Origin: Collinsella aerofaciens
GTDB lineage: Bacteria; Actinomycetota; Coriobacteriia; Coriobacteriales; Coriobacteriaceae
Direction: 5' to 3'
Length of the DNA stretch: 64,000 nucleotides
Assembly (NCBI RefSeq): GCF_015555045.1
Contig: NZ_JADNJQ010000007.1
Span: 1 to 64,000 of the forward strand
Of the stretch, positions 42,512-52,536 are shown one piece after another. Each line of letters starts with the position of its first letter. Position 1 is the first letter of the stretch. The notes under the pieces are model-generated. The model ran no database searches. It saw only the letters and a program-made list of their open reading frames with translations, and was not told the origin of the DNA. Position numbers and translations under genes: made by a program.

Positions 42512-43930
42512 TTAAGCGTCTTTCTTGGCAGTCAGATACTCGATGAACTCGGGACCGACGGTCGTAACGTCACCGGCACCCATAGTGAGCAGCAGGTCGC
42601 CCTCGCCCACCATTTGCTCGAGCTCCTGATTGAGCTCAAGACGGCTGGAGCAATACACGACCTCCTTGCCAGGATGCTTGGCGCGCACGGTATCGGCGAG
42701 CATCTTAGAGGTGACACCCGGAATGGGCATCTCGCCAGCCGAGAACACATCAATCAACAGCAGTTTATCGGCATTGGCAAATGCATCGGCAAAGTCGTCG
42801 CACAGGGCCTGCAGGCGCGAATAGCGGTGCGGCTGGAACACGACGTCGACGTGCTTGTAGCCCAGCGACGAAGCGGCAGCAAGCGTCGCCTTGATCTCGG
42901 TGGGGTGATGGCCGTAATCATCGACCACGGTGATGCCATCGATATCGCCCACGTGGGTAAAGCGACGGCGGACGCCCTCAAAGCTCGAGAGCGCCTTGGC
43001 GGCGGCGTCGATGTCAAGGCCCAGGACATGGGCGACGGTGAGCACCGCCGTGGCGTTGAGCATGTTGTGGCGACCGGGATTGCTCTTGATCTCCACAGCA
43101 TGCTCAGTGCCGTCCTCAAAGCGAACGATAAAGTCACTCTGGATGCCCTTGACATCCGGGTGCATGCAGACGATGTCGTTGCTCTCGGCAAAGCCGTAGG
43201 AAAGCACGTGACGGCCCGTCGACTTGGCGAGCTCGACCAGATGCGGGTCCTCACCGCAGACGATGACGGTGCCGCCCTCGCCCACCAGGCTCATGAATTT
43301 GGCGAAAGTTGCCTCGATCTCCTCGATACCCGAGTAGTGATCGAGGTGGTCGGCCTCGACGTTGGTCACAATGACCACGTTGGGGTTCAGGAACAGGAAG
43401 GAGCTGTCGGACTCGTCGGCCTCGGCGACAAAGTAGTCGCCCGAGCCGTTCTTGCCGTTCGTGTCATAGCCCTCGACGATGCCGCCGATCAAGAAGCTCG
43501 GATCCAGGCCCATGCGGTCGAGCATGGTGGCGCACATCGAAGACGTGGTGGTCTTGCCATGCGTGCCGGCAACAGCGACAGTCGTGTAGCCGTGGCCCAA
43601 AGCAGAGAGCATCTTGGCACGGGGCCACACGGGAATACCAAGCTCACGAGCGCGCACGAGTTCAGGGTTGGACTCCGGAATAGCGGTGGAGACAACAACC
43701 ACGTCGGGCTTGACCTCGTCGATCGTGGCGGCCTCATGGCCCACATGCACCTTCACACCAGCGCGGGTAAGCTGGCGGATATAGCGTGACGTCTTAAGGT
43801 CGGAGCCGGTAACGGCATAACCGCGCTCGTGCAGAACGAGGGCGATGCCGCTCATGCCGGCGCCGCCGATACCGATAAAGTGGGCGCTCTTAAACTCGGG
43901 CGCGGAGGTTGCAGTCTGGGAATCAGCCAT
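42512..43930 (-). CDS. murC: UDP-N-acetylmuramate-L-alanine ligase
   Basis: A 472-residue Mur ligase that adds L-Ala to UDP-MurNAc using ATP. HFIGIGGAGMSGIA (about 17-30) binds the UDP part, AGTHGKTTTSSM (about 119-130) is the P-loop, and EADESDSSF and DDYGHHPTEI (about 340-349) are the central and C-terminal signatures. I start at the ATG at 43930, ten bases after AAGGAG; a nine-codon extension is possible. It follows murG by about 97 bases. Confidence 0.97.
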   Translation of the reverse strand: MADSQTATSAPEFKSAHFIGIGGAGMSGIALVLHERGYAVTGSDLKTSRYIRQLTRAGVKVHVGHEAATIDEVKPDVVVVSTAIPESNPELVRARELGIPVWPRAKMLSALGHGYTTVAVAGTHGKTTTSSMCATMLDRMGLDPSFLIGGIVEGYDTNGKNGSGDYFVAEADESDSSFLFLNPNVVIVTNVEADHLDHYSGIEEIEATFAKFMSLVGEGGTVIVCGEDPHLVELAKSTGRHVLSYGFAESNDIVCMHPDVKGIQSDFIVRFEDGTEHAVEIKSNPGRHNMLNATAVLTVAHVLGLDIDAAAKALSSFEGVRRRFTHVGDIDGITVVDDYGHHPTEIKATLAAASSLGYKHVDVVFQPHRYSRLQALCDDFADAFANADKLLLIDVFSAGEMPIPGVTSKMLADTVRAKHPGKEVVYCSSRLELNQELEQMVGEGDLLLTMGAGDVTTVGPEFIEYLTAKKDA

Positions 43931-44027
43931 GTGCTCGTGTACTCCTTGCGTAAACACTGCCTGTAACCCGTTAACTGTACCGCACCTACCGCATCAGCGC
44001 GAGGGCGACCGACGATATCCCGTCTAA

Positions 44028-45143
44028 CTAACGCAAACCCTCTACCGCATCGGCCAGAAGAGCGGCGGCCCTATCCTGAGCCAGACCACGCGCCGCCTGA
44101 CGCATGGCGTCGCGCGCCGCCGCGTCATCGACCAGGTGCAGCAGCTCATCGGCAAAGGCATAACCGTCGATATCGGCATCGGCGCAGAGCACGCCGGCCC
44201 CGGCGTCGACCAGATACCGGGCATTGGTGGTTTGGTGGTCGGCCGTCGCATGCGGATACGGCACGAGCACCGAGGGCACGGCGAGCGCCGCGATCTCGGC
44301 CACGCTCGATGCGCCCGAACGCGAGAGCACCAAATCGGCAGCAGCCAGCATATCGCCCATGTTGTCGATGTAAGGCTGGACGCGGTAACGCTTCGCCTCC
44401 TCAGGCGTCAGCGCCAAAGCACGCTCGGTCTCCTCAAAGCCGTCGGCACCCGTCGAATGCAACACATAGAGGTTCTTGCGCGAAAGCAGCTCGTTTTTGA
44501 GCGAAACCACACGCTCGTTGAGGTGCTGGGCGCCAAGTGAACCGCCAAAGACGAGCAGCAGCATAGCGTCCTCGGGAACGCCAAGTGCCTTACGGCCGCG
44601 AGCGCGATCGCCCTCGATCACCGAGCGACGTACGGGGTTGCCGGTCATGAGCACGTGGCCGGGGTCACCTTCGCGCTCAAAGACCGAGCGCGCTGCCGGC
44701 ACCGAGATGCACACGCGGGCGGCGTGGGAGTTCATCATCTTGTTGGCCAGGCCCGGAACAGAGTTCTGCTCATGCAGCAGATACGGGACGCCTGCGCCCT
44801 TGCACCACCCCAGCAGCGGAACCTCGACATAGGCACCGAAACCGATGGCGGCATCGGGCTTGCCGACCTTTGAGAAATGACTGGCGAGCGCACGCTTGGC
44901 CTTGTTGACACGCCACAGCGAAGTCAGCGCCGTCCAAGGACGGGAGCGGTCGAAGCCCGTGACCGTAATGGGCACAAAATCAAAACCAGCCTCGGGGACC
45001 AGACGACCCTCGAGCTTGCGCGACTGGCCCACGAACACAACGTGGTGGCCACGGTCACGCAGCTCTTCGGCCAAGGCGAGCGCGGGGTTGATGTGTCCTG
45101 CCGTGCCGCCGGCTGCAATAGCAACGGTCATCTTATCGGTCAT
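44028..45143 (-). CDS. murG: UDP-GlcNAc-undecaprenyl-PP-MurNAc-pentapeptide GlcNAc transferase
   Basis: A 371-residue GT-B glycosyltransferase at the inner face of the membrane that makes lipid II from lipid I. The N-terminal G loop is AAGGTAGHINPALALAEEL; the second is FGGSLGAQHLNE (about 195-206); RSGASSVAEIAALAVPSVLVPYPHATADHQTTNA holds the UDP-GlcNAc-binding glutamate. The ATG at 45143 follows AAGGGA and overlaps the end of ftsW by 11 bases. Confidence 0.97.
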   Translation of the reverse strand: MTDKMTVAIAAGGTAGHINPALALAEELRDRGHHVVFVGQSRKLEGRLVPEAGFDFVPITVTGFDRSRPWTALTSLWRVNKAKRALASHFSKVGKPDAAIGFGAYVEVPLLGWCKGAGVPYLLHEQNSVPGLANKMMNSHAARVCISVPAARSVFEREGDPGHVLMTGNPVRRSVIEGDRARGRKALGVPEDAMLLLVFGGSLGAQHLNERVVSLKNELLSRKNLYVLHSTGADGFEETERALALTPEEAKRYRVQPYIDNMGDMLAAADLVLSRSGASSVAEIAALAVPSVLVPYPHATADHQTTNARYLVDAGAGVLCADADIDGYAFADELLHLVDDAAARDAMRQAARGLAQDRAAALLADAVEGLR

Positions 45144-46653
45144 GGTAGTCCCTTCGTACACGCGGTCCCTGGTCGTCGGTGCGCAGACGCGCCGACGGGT
45201 CCGAGTTCAAATCGATTCGATTATATCCGCCGCCCGCGTTGCGAGAGCTGGGACGCTGCGGACGACCTTGCGGAGCCGTTCGCGGGCGTGGACGAGCTGC
45301 CGGCTCGGATGCAGAACCATCCAGAACGGTAAAGCCGCTACGCGAAGGTCGTTCACCGCGCACATGAGCTACGCCGGCGGTACTCTCATCCATAACGGCA
45401 AAGCTCTCGCGGCGACGGTCGTACTCATCGCGACGGGCGCTCTCGTACGAAACGCGCAGGATCAATCCGGCAAGCATAAGCGACACAATAATCGACGAAC
45501 CGCCGTAGCTAATAAACGGCAACGGTTTGCCCGTCATGGGAAACACGTTGAGGATGCCCAACGCGTTAATCAAAAACTGCACCGCGAGAATGACCGCGGA
45601 GCCAGACGCCATGAGCGCGCCCCGACGATCGGTCGCCTGCTCGGCAATGCGAAACGCCGAGTAGATCAGCATCGCAAACACCAAGAAGAACAGCACGGTT
45701 CCGACAAAACCGACTTCCTCGCCAATGATGGCCAGGATGTAGTCGTTGTGCGCCTCGGGCAGATACGAGTACTTCATGGTTGAGTTGCCGATGCCACGGC
45801 CGAACAGACCGCCCGAGGCAAAGGCCATGATGGCAAGCGTGGCCTGATAGCCGTCACCATACTCGTCGGCCCAAGGGTTCAAGGCAACCTGAATACGCAC
45901 CATACGGTACGGCTCTGCGACAAGCGCAATCACGATCACGAGAATGCCGAAGATTAGCACGCCGATGATAAATCTGGGGTCGAGACCCGCAAACAACGCC
46001 ATGCACATGAGGGTCAACAGGATGATCAGGACAGTACCGAAATCGGGCTGGATAAAGATCAGAAAGAGTGAAATGCCCAGGTAGATGCCCATCTTGCGAA
46101 GGAATTCGTTGATGTTGCCACCGGGCGAAAAAAAGCGATCAAGCATGATGGCCGAATACGCAATGGCAAATGGCTTTAAAAACTCGGAAGGCTGGAACTG
46201 AATGCCGGCGATGTTGAGCCAGCGCGTGGCGCCACGGCTGCCGCTGCCCACCAAGAACACCAGAAACAGTAGCCCTATCATGCCTATGAGGAAGATCCTG
46301 AGCACATCCTCCCCAAACCAGCTGTCCGGCAAAACGCGCACGATGGCAATCAGCGCCAGAACACCGACCACGGCAAACGCGGCCTGTCGACCCAGAAAAA
46401 ACGTCGCCGAGCCATTCTCGTGCAGCGCCTCGACCGAAGACGCCGAGTACACCATCAGCAGGCCAAAGCACACCAAGGTAAACAGGCAGGCCATGAATAT
46501 CAAACGGGGGCGCATGATACGGGCGGGAACGCCGGCAATATAGCGTTCGCTAAACGTCTGCCCGCCGCGACCGGAACGCGGTGTGCTGCGCCGCGAGGAA
46601 GCACGGTCCGAGTCGGGCCTCCTCATACCTTGTCGGGGGCTCTCCTCTCTCAC
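45133..46653 (-). CDS. ftsW: SEDS glycosyltransferase FtsW
   Basis: A 506-residue polytopic membrane protein with about ten helices, the septal peptidoglycan polymerase working with FtsI. SEDS signatures are GSRGATRWLNIAGIQFQPSEFLKP, QPDFGTVLI and FPMTGKPLPFISYGGSS. A 45-residue basic start and a 110-residue basic, Arg/Pro-rich tail flank the membrane core; long tails of this kind are usual in actinobacteria. I prefer GTG at 46653 because AGGGG is six bases upstream; TTG at 46659 or ATG at 46626 are alternatives. It lies 9 bases after murD. Confidence 0.95.
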   Translation of the reverse strand: MREESPRQGMRRPDSDRASSRRSTPRSGRGGQTFSERYIAGVPARIMRPRLIFMACLFTLVCFGLLMVYSASSVEALHENGSATFFLGRQAAFAVVGVLALIAIVRVLPDSWFGEDVLRIFLIGMIGLLFLVFLVGSGSRGATRWLNIAGIQFQPSEFLKPFAIAYSAIMLDRFFSPGGNINEFLRKMGIYLGISLFLIFIQPDFGTVLIILLTLMCMALFAGLDPRFIIGVLIFGILVIVIALVAEPYRMVRIQVALNPWADEYGDGYQATLAIMAFASGGLFGRGIGNSTMKYSYLPEAHNDYILAIIGEEVGFVGTVLFFLVFAMLIYSAFRIAEQATDRRGALMASGSAVILAVQFLINALGILNVFPMTGKPLPFISYGGSSIIVSLMLAGLILRVSYESARRDEYDRRRESFAVMDESTAGVAHVRGERPSRSGFTVLDGSASEPAARPRPRTAPQGRPQRPSSRNAGGGYNRIDLNSDPSARLRTDDQGPRVRRDYHDR

Positions 46654-46662
46654 CGGCAACCC

Positions 46663-48069
46663 CTATTCCATTTGTGATTTCGCTGCAGCGGCAAGCTGGG
46701 CCACGTAGTCCTTAAACACGCGGCCGCGCTCCTCATAGCCCGAGAACTCATCGAACGAAGAGCAGGCAGGAGAAAGTAAGATCACATCGCCACGGCTCGA
46801 CAGCGAACGGGCGACGTCCACGGCGTCGCGTAGGTCATCCGCCTGGGCGATATCCACATCGCCATCGACATCGGCCTCGTCCATAGCGGCGGTGAAGCGC
46901 TCGCGCGCATCGCCAAAGCAGACGACCGAGCGCACGTTGTCCATAACGACGCGCGCGAAGTCCGTGAGCGGCGTGCCCTTATCGTGGCCGCCGAGCAGCA
47001 AGATCACGTCGTCATCGGGAAATGCCGTCAGTGCCTTCTCGACCGCATCGGTGTTGGTCGCCTTGGAATCGTTGACGTAGCGCACGCCGTCAATCTCGCC
47101 ACACGGCTCCACGCGGTGCTCGAGCGGCTGGAACGAGGCAAGACCGCGGCAGACACCATCGACATCGGCACCGACCGCCAAGGCAGCCGTGGCGGCGCAC
47201 AGGGCATTGATAACATTGTGATGGCCCGAGATCTTGAGCTCGGATGTAGCGATGAGCGGGGTCTCGACGCCCTTCAGGCGCACGATCATCTTGCCATCGC
47301 GCACAAAGGCGGCATCCTCGCCCTCAGGCTCGTCAAAGGCAACCTTGCAGATGCGACGACCCGGCGTGTAGATGTACTCATCGAACTCGTGAATGCCGGC
47401 GTCTTCGACGTCGACAACCGCCAGATCGTCATCGACCATATTGTCAAACAGTTTGATCTTGGCAAGCGCATAGTTCTTATGGCTCTTATGCCAGCCCAAG
47501 TGGTCGGGAGTGATATTGAGCAGCACCGCCACGCGGGGGTGAAGCTCGGTTGTCGTAGCAATCTGATAGCTCGAGAGCTCAGCCACAAACCACTCGTTGT
47601 GGGCTCGGCCGTCAATCTCGTTGACCGGCGGCTCGCCGATGTTGCCGACAGCAACGCTGGCCTCGCCGGCAGCCTTGAGCAGATAATCAGTCAGCGACGT
47701 GGTGGTCGTCTTGCCGTTGGTGCCCGTGATGGCAATCCAGTTATCGGGCGACAGGCGATAGGCAAACTCGGGCTCACCCATAATCTGGGCGGCATGCTCG
47801 CGCCCGGCCTTAAAGAAGCCCGAGAACTCCGAGATGCCCGGGCACGTCACGCATACGTCATAGGCGCCCTCGACCTGTTCGGTCCCATAGACAAACGACG
47901 CACCAGCAGCCTCGAGCGCACGCGTGGCGTCATTGGGCTCAGAGGTGCCGCCGCCATACACGGTAACGGCGCTTACGCGCTCGGGATGTGCCAGCGCCCA
48001 GCGGGCGACATCGAGACCGGATTTGCCCTGACCCAAAACGAGCAGGCTAAAGACATCAGCAAGAGGCAT
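46663..48069 (-). CDS. murD: UDP-N-acetylmuramoylalanine-D-glutamate ligase
   Basis: A 468-residue Mur ligase adding D-Glu. LVLGQGKSGLDVARWAL binds UDP-MurNAc, ITGTNGKTTTTSL (about 113-125) is the ATP loop, and NITPDHLGWH, HNVINALCA and NDSKATNTDAVEKAL are signatures in the right order. It lies 9 bases after mraY and is closely followed by ftsW. Confidence 0.96.
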   Translation of the reverse strand: MPLADVFSLLVLGQGKSGLDVARWALAHPERVSAVTVYGGGTSEPNDATRALEAAGASFVYGTEQVEGAYDVCVTCPGISEFSGFFKAGREHAAQIMGEPEFAYRLSPDNWIAITGTNGKTTTTSLTDYLLKAAGEASVAVGNIGEPPVNEIDGRAHNEWFVAELSSYQIATTTELHPRVAVLLNITPDHLGWHKSHKNYALAKIKLFDNMVDDDLAVVDVEDAGIHEFDEYIYTPGRRICKVAFDEPEGEDAAFVRDGKMIVRLKGVETPLIATSELKISGHHNVINALCAATAALAVGADVDGVCRGLASFQPLEHRVEPCGEIDGVRYVNDSKATNTDAVEKALTAFPDDDVILLLGGHDKGTPLTDFARVVMDNVRSVVCFGDARERFTAAMDEADVDGDVDIAQADDLRDAVDVARSLSSRGDVILLSPACSSFDEFSGYEERGRVFKDYVAQLAAAAKSQME

Positions 48070-48078
48070 GAAAGACCA

Positions 48079-49098
48079 CTATCCCAACTGGAAGAACAAA
48101 GCAAGGCCAACGGCACCAAAGGCCGCAGCGATAATCCAAAAACGGATGACGACCTTGGTCTCGGCCCATCCCTTCTTTTCGAAATTATGATGGATGGGCG
48201 CCATAAGGAAGACGCGCTTGTGCGTAAAGTGGAAGTAGACAACCTGAATCATGACCGACAGGGTCTCAACGATAAACAGGCCGCCGATGATGAGGGAGAC
48301 GACCTCGGTGTTGGTCATGATGGACGTGCAGGCAAACGCGGCGCCCAGGGCAAGCGAGCCGGTATCGCCCATAAAGATGCTCGCCGGATAGCAGTTGAAC
48401 CACAGAAAGCCCAAGCAGGCACCGGCACACGCGGTGCAGAAGATGGACAGGTTCACGTCTCCGTGCAAAAACGCCATGGCGGCCATGGCGAGCATGGCAA
48501 TCATGGAGGTGCCGCCAGCAAGACCGTCAAGGCCATCGGTCAGGTTCACGGCATTAGAAAGACCGGCGATCATCAGCCAGCAAAAGACAATGTAGAGCCA
48601 CGGGAACGAAAGGCCGCAGATGGTGGTCGAAAGAACACCGAGGTCAATCGTCAGGCCGCCGGGAAAACGAATCTCGGGGGCGACGCCGCACCAGTTGACG
48701 GCAAGTACCGTAAAGGTGACACAGATAATGGTTAGGCCGATCATCTTGGCATGGGGCGTCAGACCGAGCGAGCGCCCATGCGTAACGGAGGTCAGGTCGT
48801 CGATCAGGCCCAGCACGCCGGTCGCCAGCGTGGCGAGCAGCACGAGTACGAGCTCGGTGGTGAGCTTGCCCATCAGCAGGCAGGTCAGCGAGATCGCGAC
48901 GAGGATGACAACGCCACCCATGGTGGGCGTTCCCTGCTTAACCAAATGACGCTTGGGGCCGTCGGCACGAACCTGCTGGCCGATACCCTCGACCTTCAGC
49001 AGCTTGATCCACCACGGCATGAGCAGCAGCGCAATGGCGGCGGCGATGCCAAGCCCCAAAAAAGCCTGATACGTTGGATACGAGGGATTTCCGAACAT
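48079..49098 (-). CDS. mraY: Phospho-N-acetylmuramoyl-pentapeptide transferase
   Basis: A 339-residue membrane enzyme with ten helices that moves phospho-MurNAc-pentapeptide to undecaprenyl phosphate (lipid I). The catalytic aspartates are in GLIDDLTS and NLTDGLDGLAGG; FMGDTGSLALG and the HHNFE loop (PIHHNFEKKGWAE) are diagnostic. It starts three bases after the murF stop. Confidence 0.97.
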   Translation of the reverse strand: MFGNPSYPTYQAFLGLGIAAAIALLLMPWWIKLLKVEGIGQQVRADGPKRHLVKQGTPTMGGVVILVAISLTCLLMGKLTTELVLVLLATLATGVLGLIDDLTSVTHGRSLGLTPHAKMIGLTIICVTFTVLAVNWCGVAPEIRFPGGLTIDLGVLSTTICGLSFPWLYIVFCWLMIAGLSNAVNLTDGLDGLAGGTSMIAMLAMAAMAFLHGDVNLSIFCTACAGACLGFLWFNCYPASIFMGDTGSLALGAAFACTSIMTNTEVVSLIIGGLFIVETLSVMIQVVYFHFTHKRVFLMAPIHHNFEKKGWAETKVVIRFWIIAAAFGAVGLALFFQLG

Positions 49099-49101
49099 GG
49101 G

Positions 49102-50526
49102 CTAGCACACACCTTCCACAAAGCGGTCGAGCTCAACAAAGCGGGAACCCTTGACCAGTACAACATCATGTTTTTCAAGCGCGCCGCCCATGCGGTCGAG
49201 CACCTGCTGATAATCGGAGAACACCTGGATGCGGTCCTCGTCCATGCCCATCATGCGCGCGGCATCGGCCATAAGCTGGGCCAGCTCACCACCCACGCAC
49301 GCCAGCATGTCGAGCTTCTTGGCGGCGGCATAGGCGCCCACGAGCTCATGCATGCGAGGAGCCTCATCGCCCATCTCGCCCATCTCGCCCAGGATCGCCA
49401 TACGAGACCCCGTGCACGAAAGCGAGCACAGCAGATCGAGGCCAGCAGCCATGGATTCGGCACTGGCGTTATAGGAATCGTCGATGACGCGGGCACCGCT
49501 CTTGGCGCGCTTGATCTCCTGGCGGTGACCGGTGATCGTGAGGCCTCTAAAGGCAGCATCGATCTGCTCGGGCGTCACGCCCAGGCGATAAGCAACTGCG
49601 GCGGCCTTAACGGCATTTGGGACGGACTGCACGCCGGGGATGGCAAGCATGGTATCGGTCGTCTCACCCTGGCCAAAATCGAGCGTAAAGACCGGACGGC
49701 CCTCGTCATCAACACGAATGTCGCGGGCACGGACCTCATCATCGTCCGAGACGCCGGCCAGCATCACATCGATACCAGCAGGCTGGGCGAACGTATCGCG
49801 AATGAACGGCGTAAAGTCGTCCTCACCGCCCAAAACCAGCAGCGGCAAGAAGTCGCCGGCGGCGCGCATACCCTGGACAATCTCGGCCTTAGCGCGGGCG
49901 ATGTTCTCGCGGCTGCCCAAAATGCCGATGTGAGAGGTGCCGATCTTGCTCACGATGGCAAGGTTGGGATTGGCGGACTTGGACAGGCGCTCAATCTCGT
50001 GGAAATGGTTCATGCCCATCTCGAGCACCAGGACCTCGGTATCGGCCGGAGCGGAAAGCACCGTGAGCGGCATGCCGATCAGGTTATTGAAATTGCCCTT
50101 GGTGGCCCAGACACGATAGCGCTTGGCGAGCACGGCGGCGAGCACGTCCTTGGTCGTCGTCTTGCCGATGGAACCGGTAATGCCAACGACCAGGCAGCCA
50201 AGCTCCAGGCGATACGCGTGCGCCAAACGCAGCAGAAACTCCTCGGGATCATCGGTCAGCAGGATGGCACAGCCCCTGTCCTGCGCCAGCGAGACCAGCT
50301 CGGCCTCGGGCTCACGCGTCATCACGACGGCGCCGGCACCCGACTGGACGGCACGGGAAGCAAAATCATTGCCGTCGACGTTTTCACCGGGAAAGGCGAC
50401 GAAAATCGTCCCTTCCTCGACCTGGCGCGAGTCGATAACGCACCCGCGGCATACCCGATCGGCTTCTCCCGTCACGGTTCGGGCCCCTGTTGCGGCCGCG
50501 AGGTTGTTGACGGCGATCTCTATCAT
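49102..50526 (-). CDS. murF: UDP-MurNAc-tripeptide-D-alanyl-D-alanine ligase
   Basis: A 474-residue Mur ligase that adds D-Ala-D-Ala. The ATP loop is GITGSIGKTTTKDV (about 101-114); EMGMNHFHEIERLS and DDSYNASAESMAAGL are MurF signatures. In most clusters murE comes just before murF; here ftsI is the upstream neighbour, 127 bases away, and murE is not in the window. That gap contains a CACATGC/GCATGTG stem and a TACAAT hexamer, so an internal promoter is possible. Confidence 0.96.
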   Translation of the reverse strand: MIEIAVNNLAAATGARTVTGEADRVCRGCVIDSRQVEEGTIFVAFPGENVDGNDFASRAVQSGAGAVVMTREPEAELVSLAQDRGCAILLTDDPEEFLLRLAHAYRLELGCLVVGITGSIGKTTTKDVLAAVLAKRYRVWATKGNFNNLIGMPLTVLSAPADTEVLVLEMGMNHFHEIERLSKSANPNLAIVSKIGTSHIGILGSRENIARAKAEIVQGMRAAGDFLPLLVLGGEDDFTPFIRDTFAQPAGIDVMLAGVSDDDEVRARDIRVDDEGRPVFTLDFGQGETTDTMLAIPGVQSVPNAVKAAAVAYRLGVTPEQIDAAFRGLTITGHRQEIKRAKSGARVIDDSYNASAESMAAGLDLLCSLSCTGSRMAILGEMGEMGDEAPRMHELVGAYAAAKKLDMLACVGGELAQLMADAARMMGMDEDRIQVFSDYQQVLDRMGGALEKHDVVLVKGSRFVELDRFVEGVC

Positions 50527-50653
50527 TGCAGCTCCCCTGTAAACCTAATAATGCTATCGGCGTATTGTATCCCAGCGCCGCACATGCGTGGTGCAGGGCA
50601 TGTGAACACCCTCATATGGGACAACAAACAACGCCCCAAAGATTGTAACCCCC

Positions 50654-52519
50654 CTACTTCGTGTGCGGGATACCCAGCACGTCGAGCGCGTTGGCCATAA
50701 TGGACTGGAACGGCACCGCAGCGGCATCTGAGCCGCTCGGCGTTCCGTCGAGCGTGATATAGCACAGCACCTTGGGCGATTGTGCCGGTGCAAAGCCCAT
50801 AAAGGACGACATGTAGTTCTCCTTGAGGTAGCCGCCGTTCTCGTCGGCACGTTCGGCCGTACCGGTCTTACCCGCCACGTCATAGCCGTCAACCGCGCCA
50901 CCAACGCCCGTTCCCTCGGACACGACCGTCTGCATGCACGATGTCACCTGGGATGCGGCGTCCTCCGAAATCGCGCGCTCGCCTTCGCCCCAGTCCTTCT
51001 CGTCGCCCTTGCTGGACTTATAGAAGTGCGGGGTCATCATCACGCCGCCGTTGGCGATACCGCCCACGGCACGTGCGATCTCAATCGGCGAGACGGACAG
51101 CGCCTGTCCAAAGCTCATCGAGCCCAGCGTGGCGCCGTCATACTGGTCACGTTCCTTGACGATGCCCAGGCTCTCGCCCGGAAAATCGACACCGGAGCTG
51201 TGACCGATGCCCCACTTGTCCACATAGGCGGCAAAGTCGTCGGCACCGATCTTGCGCCCCACCAGGACAAAGCCCACGTTGGACGAACGGCGCATCATCT
51301 CGCGCACATCCATGGTCATGGCGTAGTCGCGCTTGTCGGCATCGGTGACGGTATCGTCGCCCACCTTGATGCTCGCCGGCACCTCAAACGACGTGCTCGA
51401 TCGCACGACGCCCAAGTCGAAGCCGGCGCCTGCCACGAGCGTCTTAAAGACCGAGCCGGGCTCGTAGGCGTCGGTGACCAGGCGCAAGTTCATATCCTCG
51501 GTCTTGGCGTTTTCCAGATTGGTCTGGTCGTAAGTCGGATACGAGCAGGCTGCCAAGATCTCGCCTGTCGTAGGATCGGTGACCAGCGCCGAGCCGTTCT
51601 TGGCCTTAGTCTTCTCAACTGCCTCTGCCAGGGCATCCTCGGCCGCACGCTGGATATTGACGTCGAGCGTCGTCACGATATCAACGCCGTCGACCGCAGC
51701 CACCTTTTTATAGGCACCGCCCGCGATATAGCTGCCGTCTCTCGCGCGCTCGCGTACGAGAGAACCGTTCGTGCCTGTCAGAAGCTTGTTGTATTGCTTT
51801 TCGAGACCCGTCAAGCCGTCGTTGTCCACATTCACTACACCCAGCACCTGCGATGCCAGATTGCCGTATGGATATACGCGCTTCATGGCCTGCTCAAAAA
51901 GCACGCCGGGCAGGTTCTTCTTCTCCAGCGCCGCAGCATCGTCTTCGTCCACCTGGCGCTTGATATACACCCAGGTGCCATCGGACTCAACGAGCTTGTG
52001 GCAGGTCTTTTTATCGATTCCCGTTGCCTTGACCAGCGCCGACACCGTCTTGTCAACATCCTCGACAAGCTGCGGGTTCACGGCGATGTTGCGACATTCG
52101 ACCGACGACGCCAACACGTTACCGTTGCGGTCGTATATGGTGCCGCGTTTGGCATAGAGGGTCTGCGCTAGCAGGCGGCGCGCATCGGCGCGCTCGCGCA
52201 GTTTATCGGCTTCGACAATTTGATAGTCGGCAAGGCGAAAGACGCCCAAGCCCAAGCCAAGCCCAATGAATCCCATGACGGCTTTGCGGCGAGGCAGAGG
52301 CGCGCCTGTGAGCCATTCGGTCGACGAACTCTTGCGCGACCTGGTGTTATGCACTTGAGGGCCGCCCGAGCCGCGAAGTCGCGACGCCGGGTCGTTGCCA
52401 CGGGACCGCCCGGCGTTGTAAGATTGCCGACCCGTTCTTTGATAACCAGAACGTCCCCGCGACGAGGGACGTCCAGAACCGCGGCCCCCATCGGAACCGC
52501 GGCGATAGTCATTTGTCAT
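50654..52519 (-). CDS. ftsI: Penicillin-binding protein 2 / FtsI (class B transpeptidase)
   Basis: A 621-residue class B PBP that cross-links septal peptidoglycan. A basic Ser/Arg/Gly-rich cytoplasmic segment (1-78) precedes one membrane helix (about 81-98). The pedestal domain includes RGTIYDRNGNVLASS. The transpeptidase has the three catalytic motifs: SVFK (S356-K359), SSN (412-414) and KTGT (551-554). No PASTA repeats follow. It comes directly after the ftsL-like gene. Confidence 0.96.
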   Translation of the reverse strand: MTNDYRRGSDGGRGSGRPSSRGRSGYQRTGRQSYNAGRSRGNDPASRLRGSGGPQVHNTRSRKSSSTEWLTGAPLPRRKAVMGFIGLGLGLGVFRLADYQIVEADKLRERADARRLLAQTLYAKRGTIYDRNGNVLASSVECRNIAVNPQLVEDVDKTVSALVKATGIDKKTCHKLVESDGTWVYIKRQVDEDDAAALEKKNLPGVLFEQAMKRVYPYGNLASQVLGVVNVDNDGLTGLEKQYNKLLTGTNGSLVRERARDGSYIAGGAYKKVAAVDGVDIVTTLDVNIQRAAEDALAEAVEKTKAKNGSALVTDPTTGEILAACSYPTYDQTNLENAKTEDMNLRLVTDAYEPGSVFKTLVAGAGFDLGVVRSSTSFEVPASIKVGDDTVTDADKRDYAMTMDVREMMRRSSNVGFVLVGRKIGADDFAAYVDKWGIGHSSGVDFPGESLGIVKERDQYDGATLGSMSFGQALSVSPIEIARAVGGIANGGVMMTPHFYKSSKGDEKDWGEGERAISEDAASQVTSCMQTVVSEGTGVGGAVDGYDVAGKTGTAERADENGGYLKENYMSSFMGFAPAQSPKVLCYITLDGTPSGSDAAAVPFQSIMANALDVLGIPHTK

Positions 52520-52536
52520 ACTCAGCTACCGTCTTG

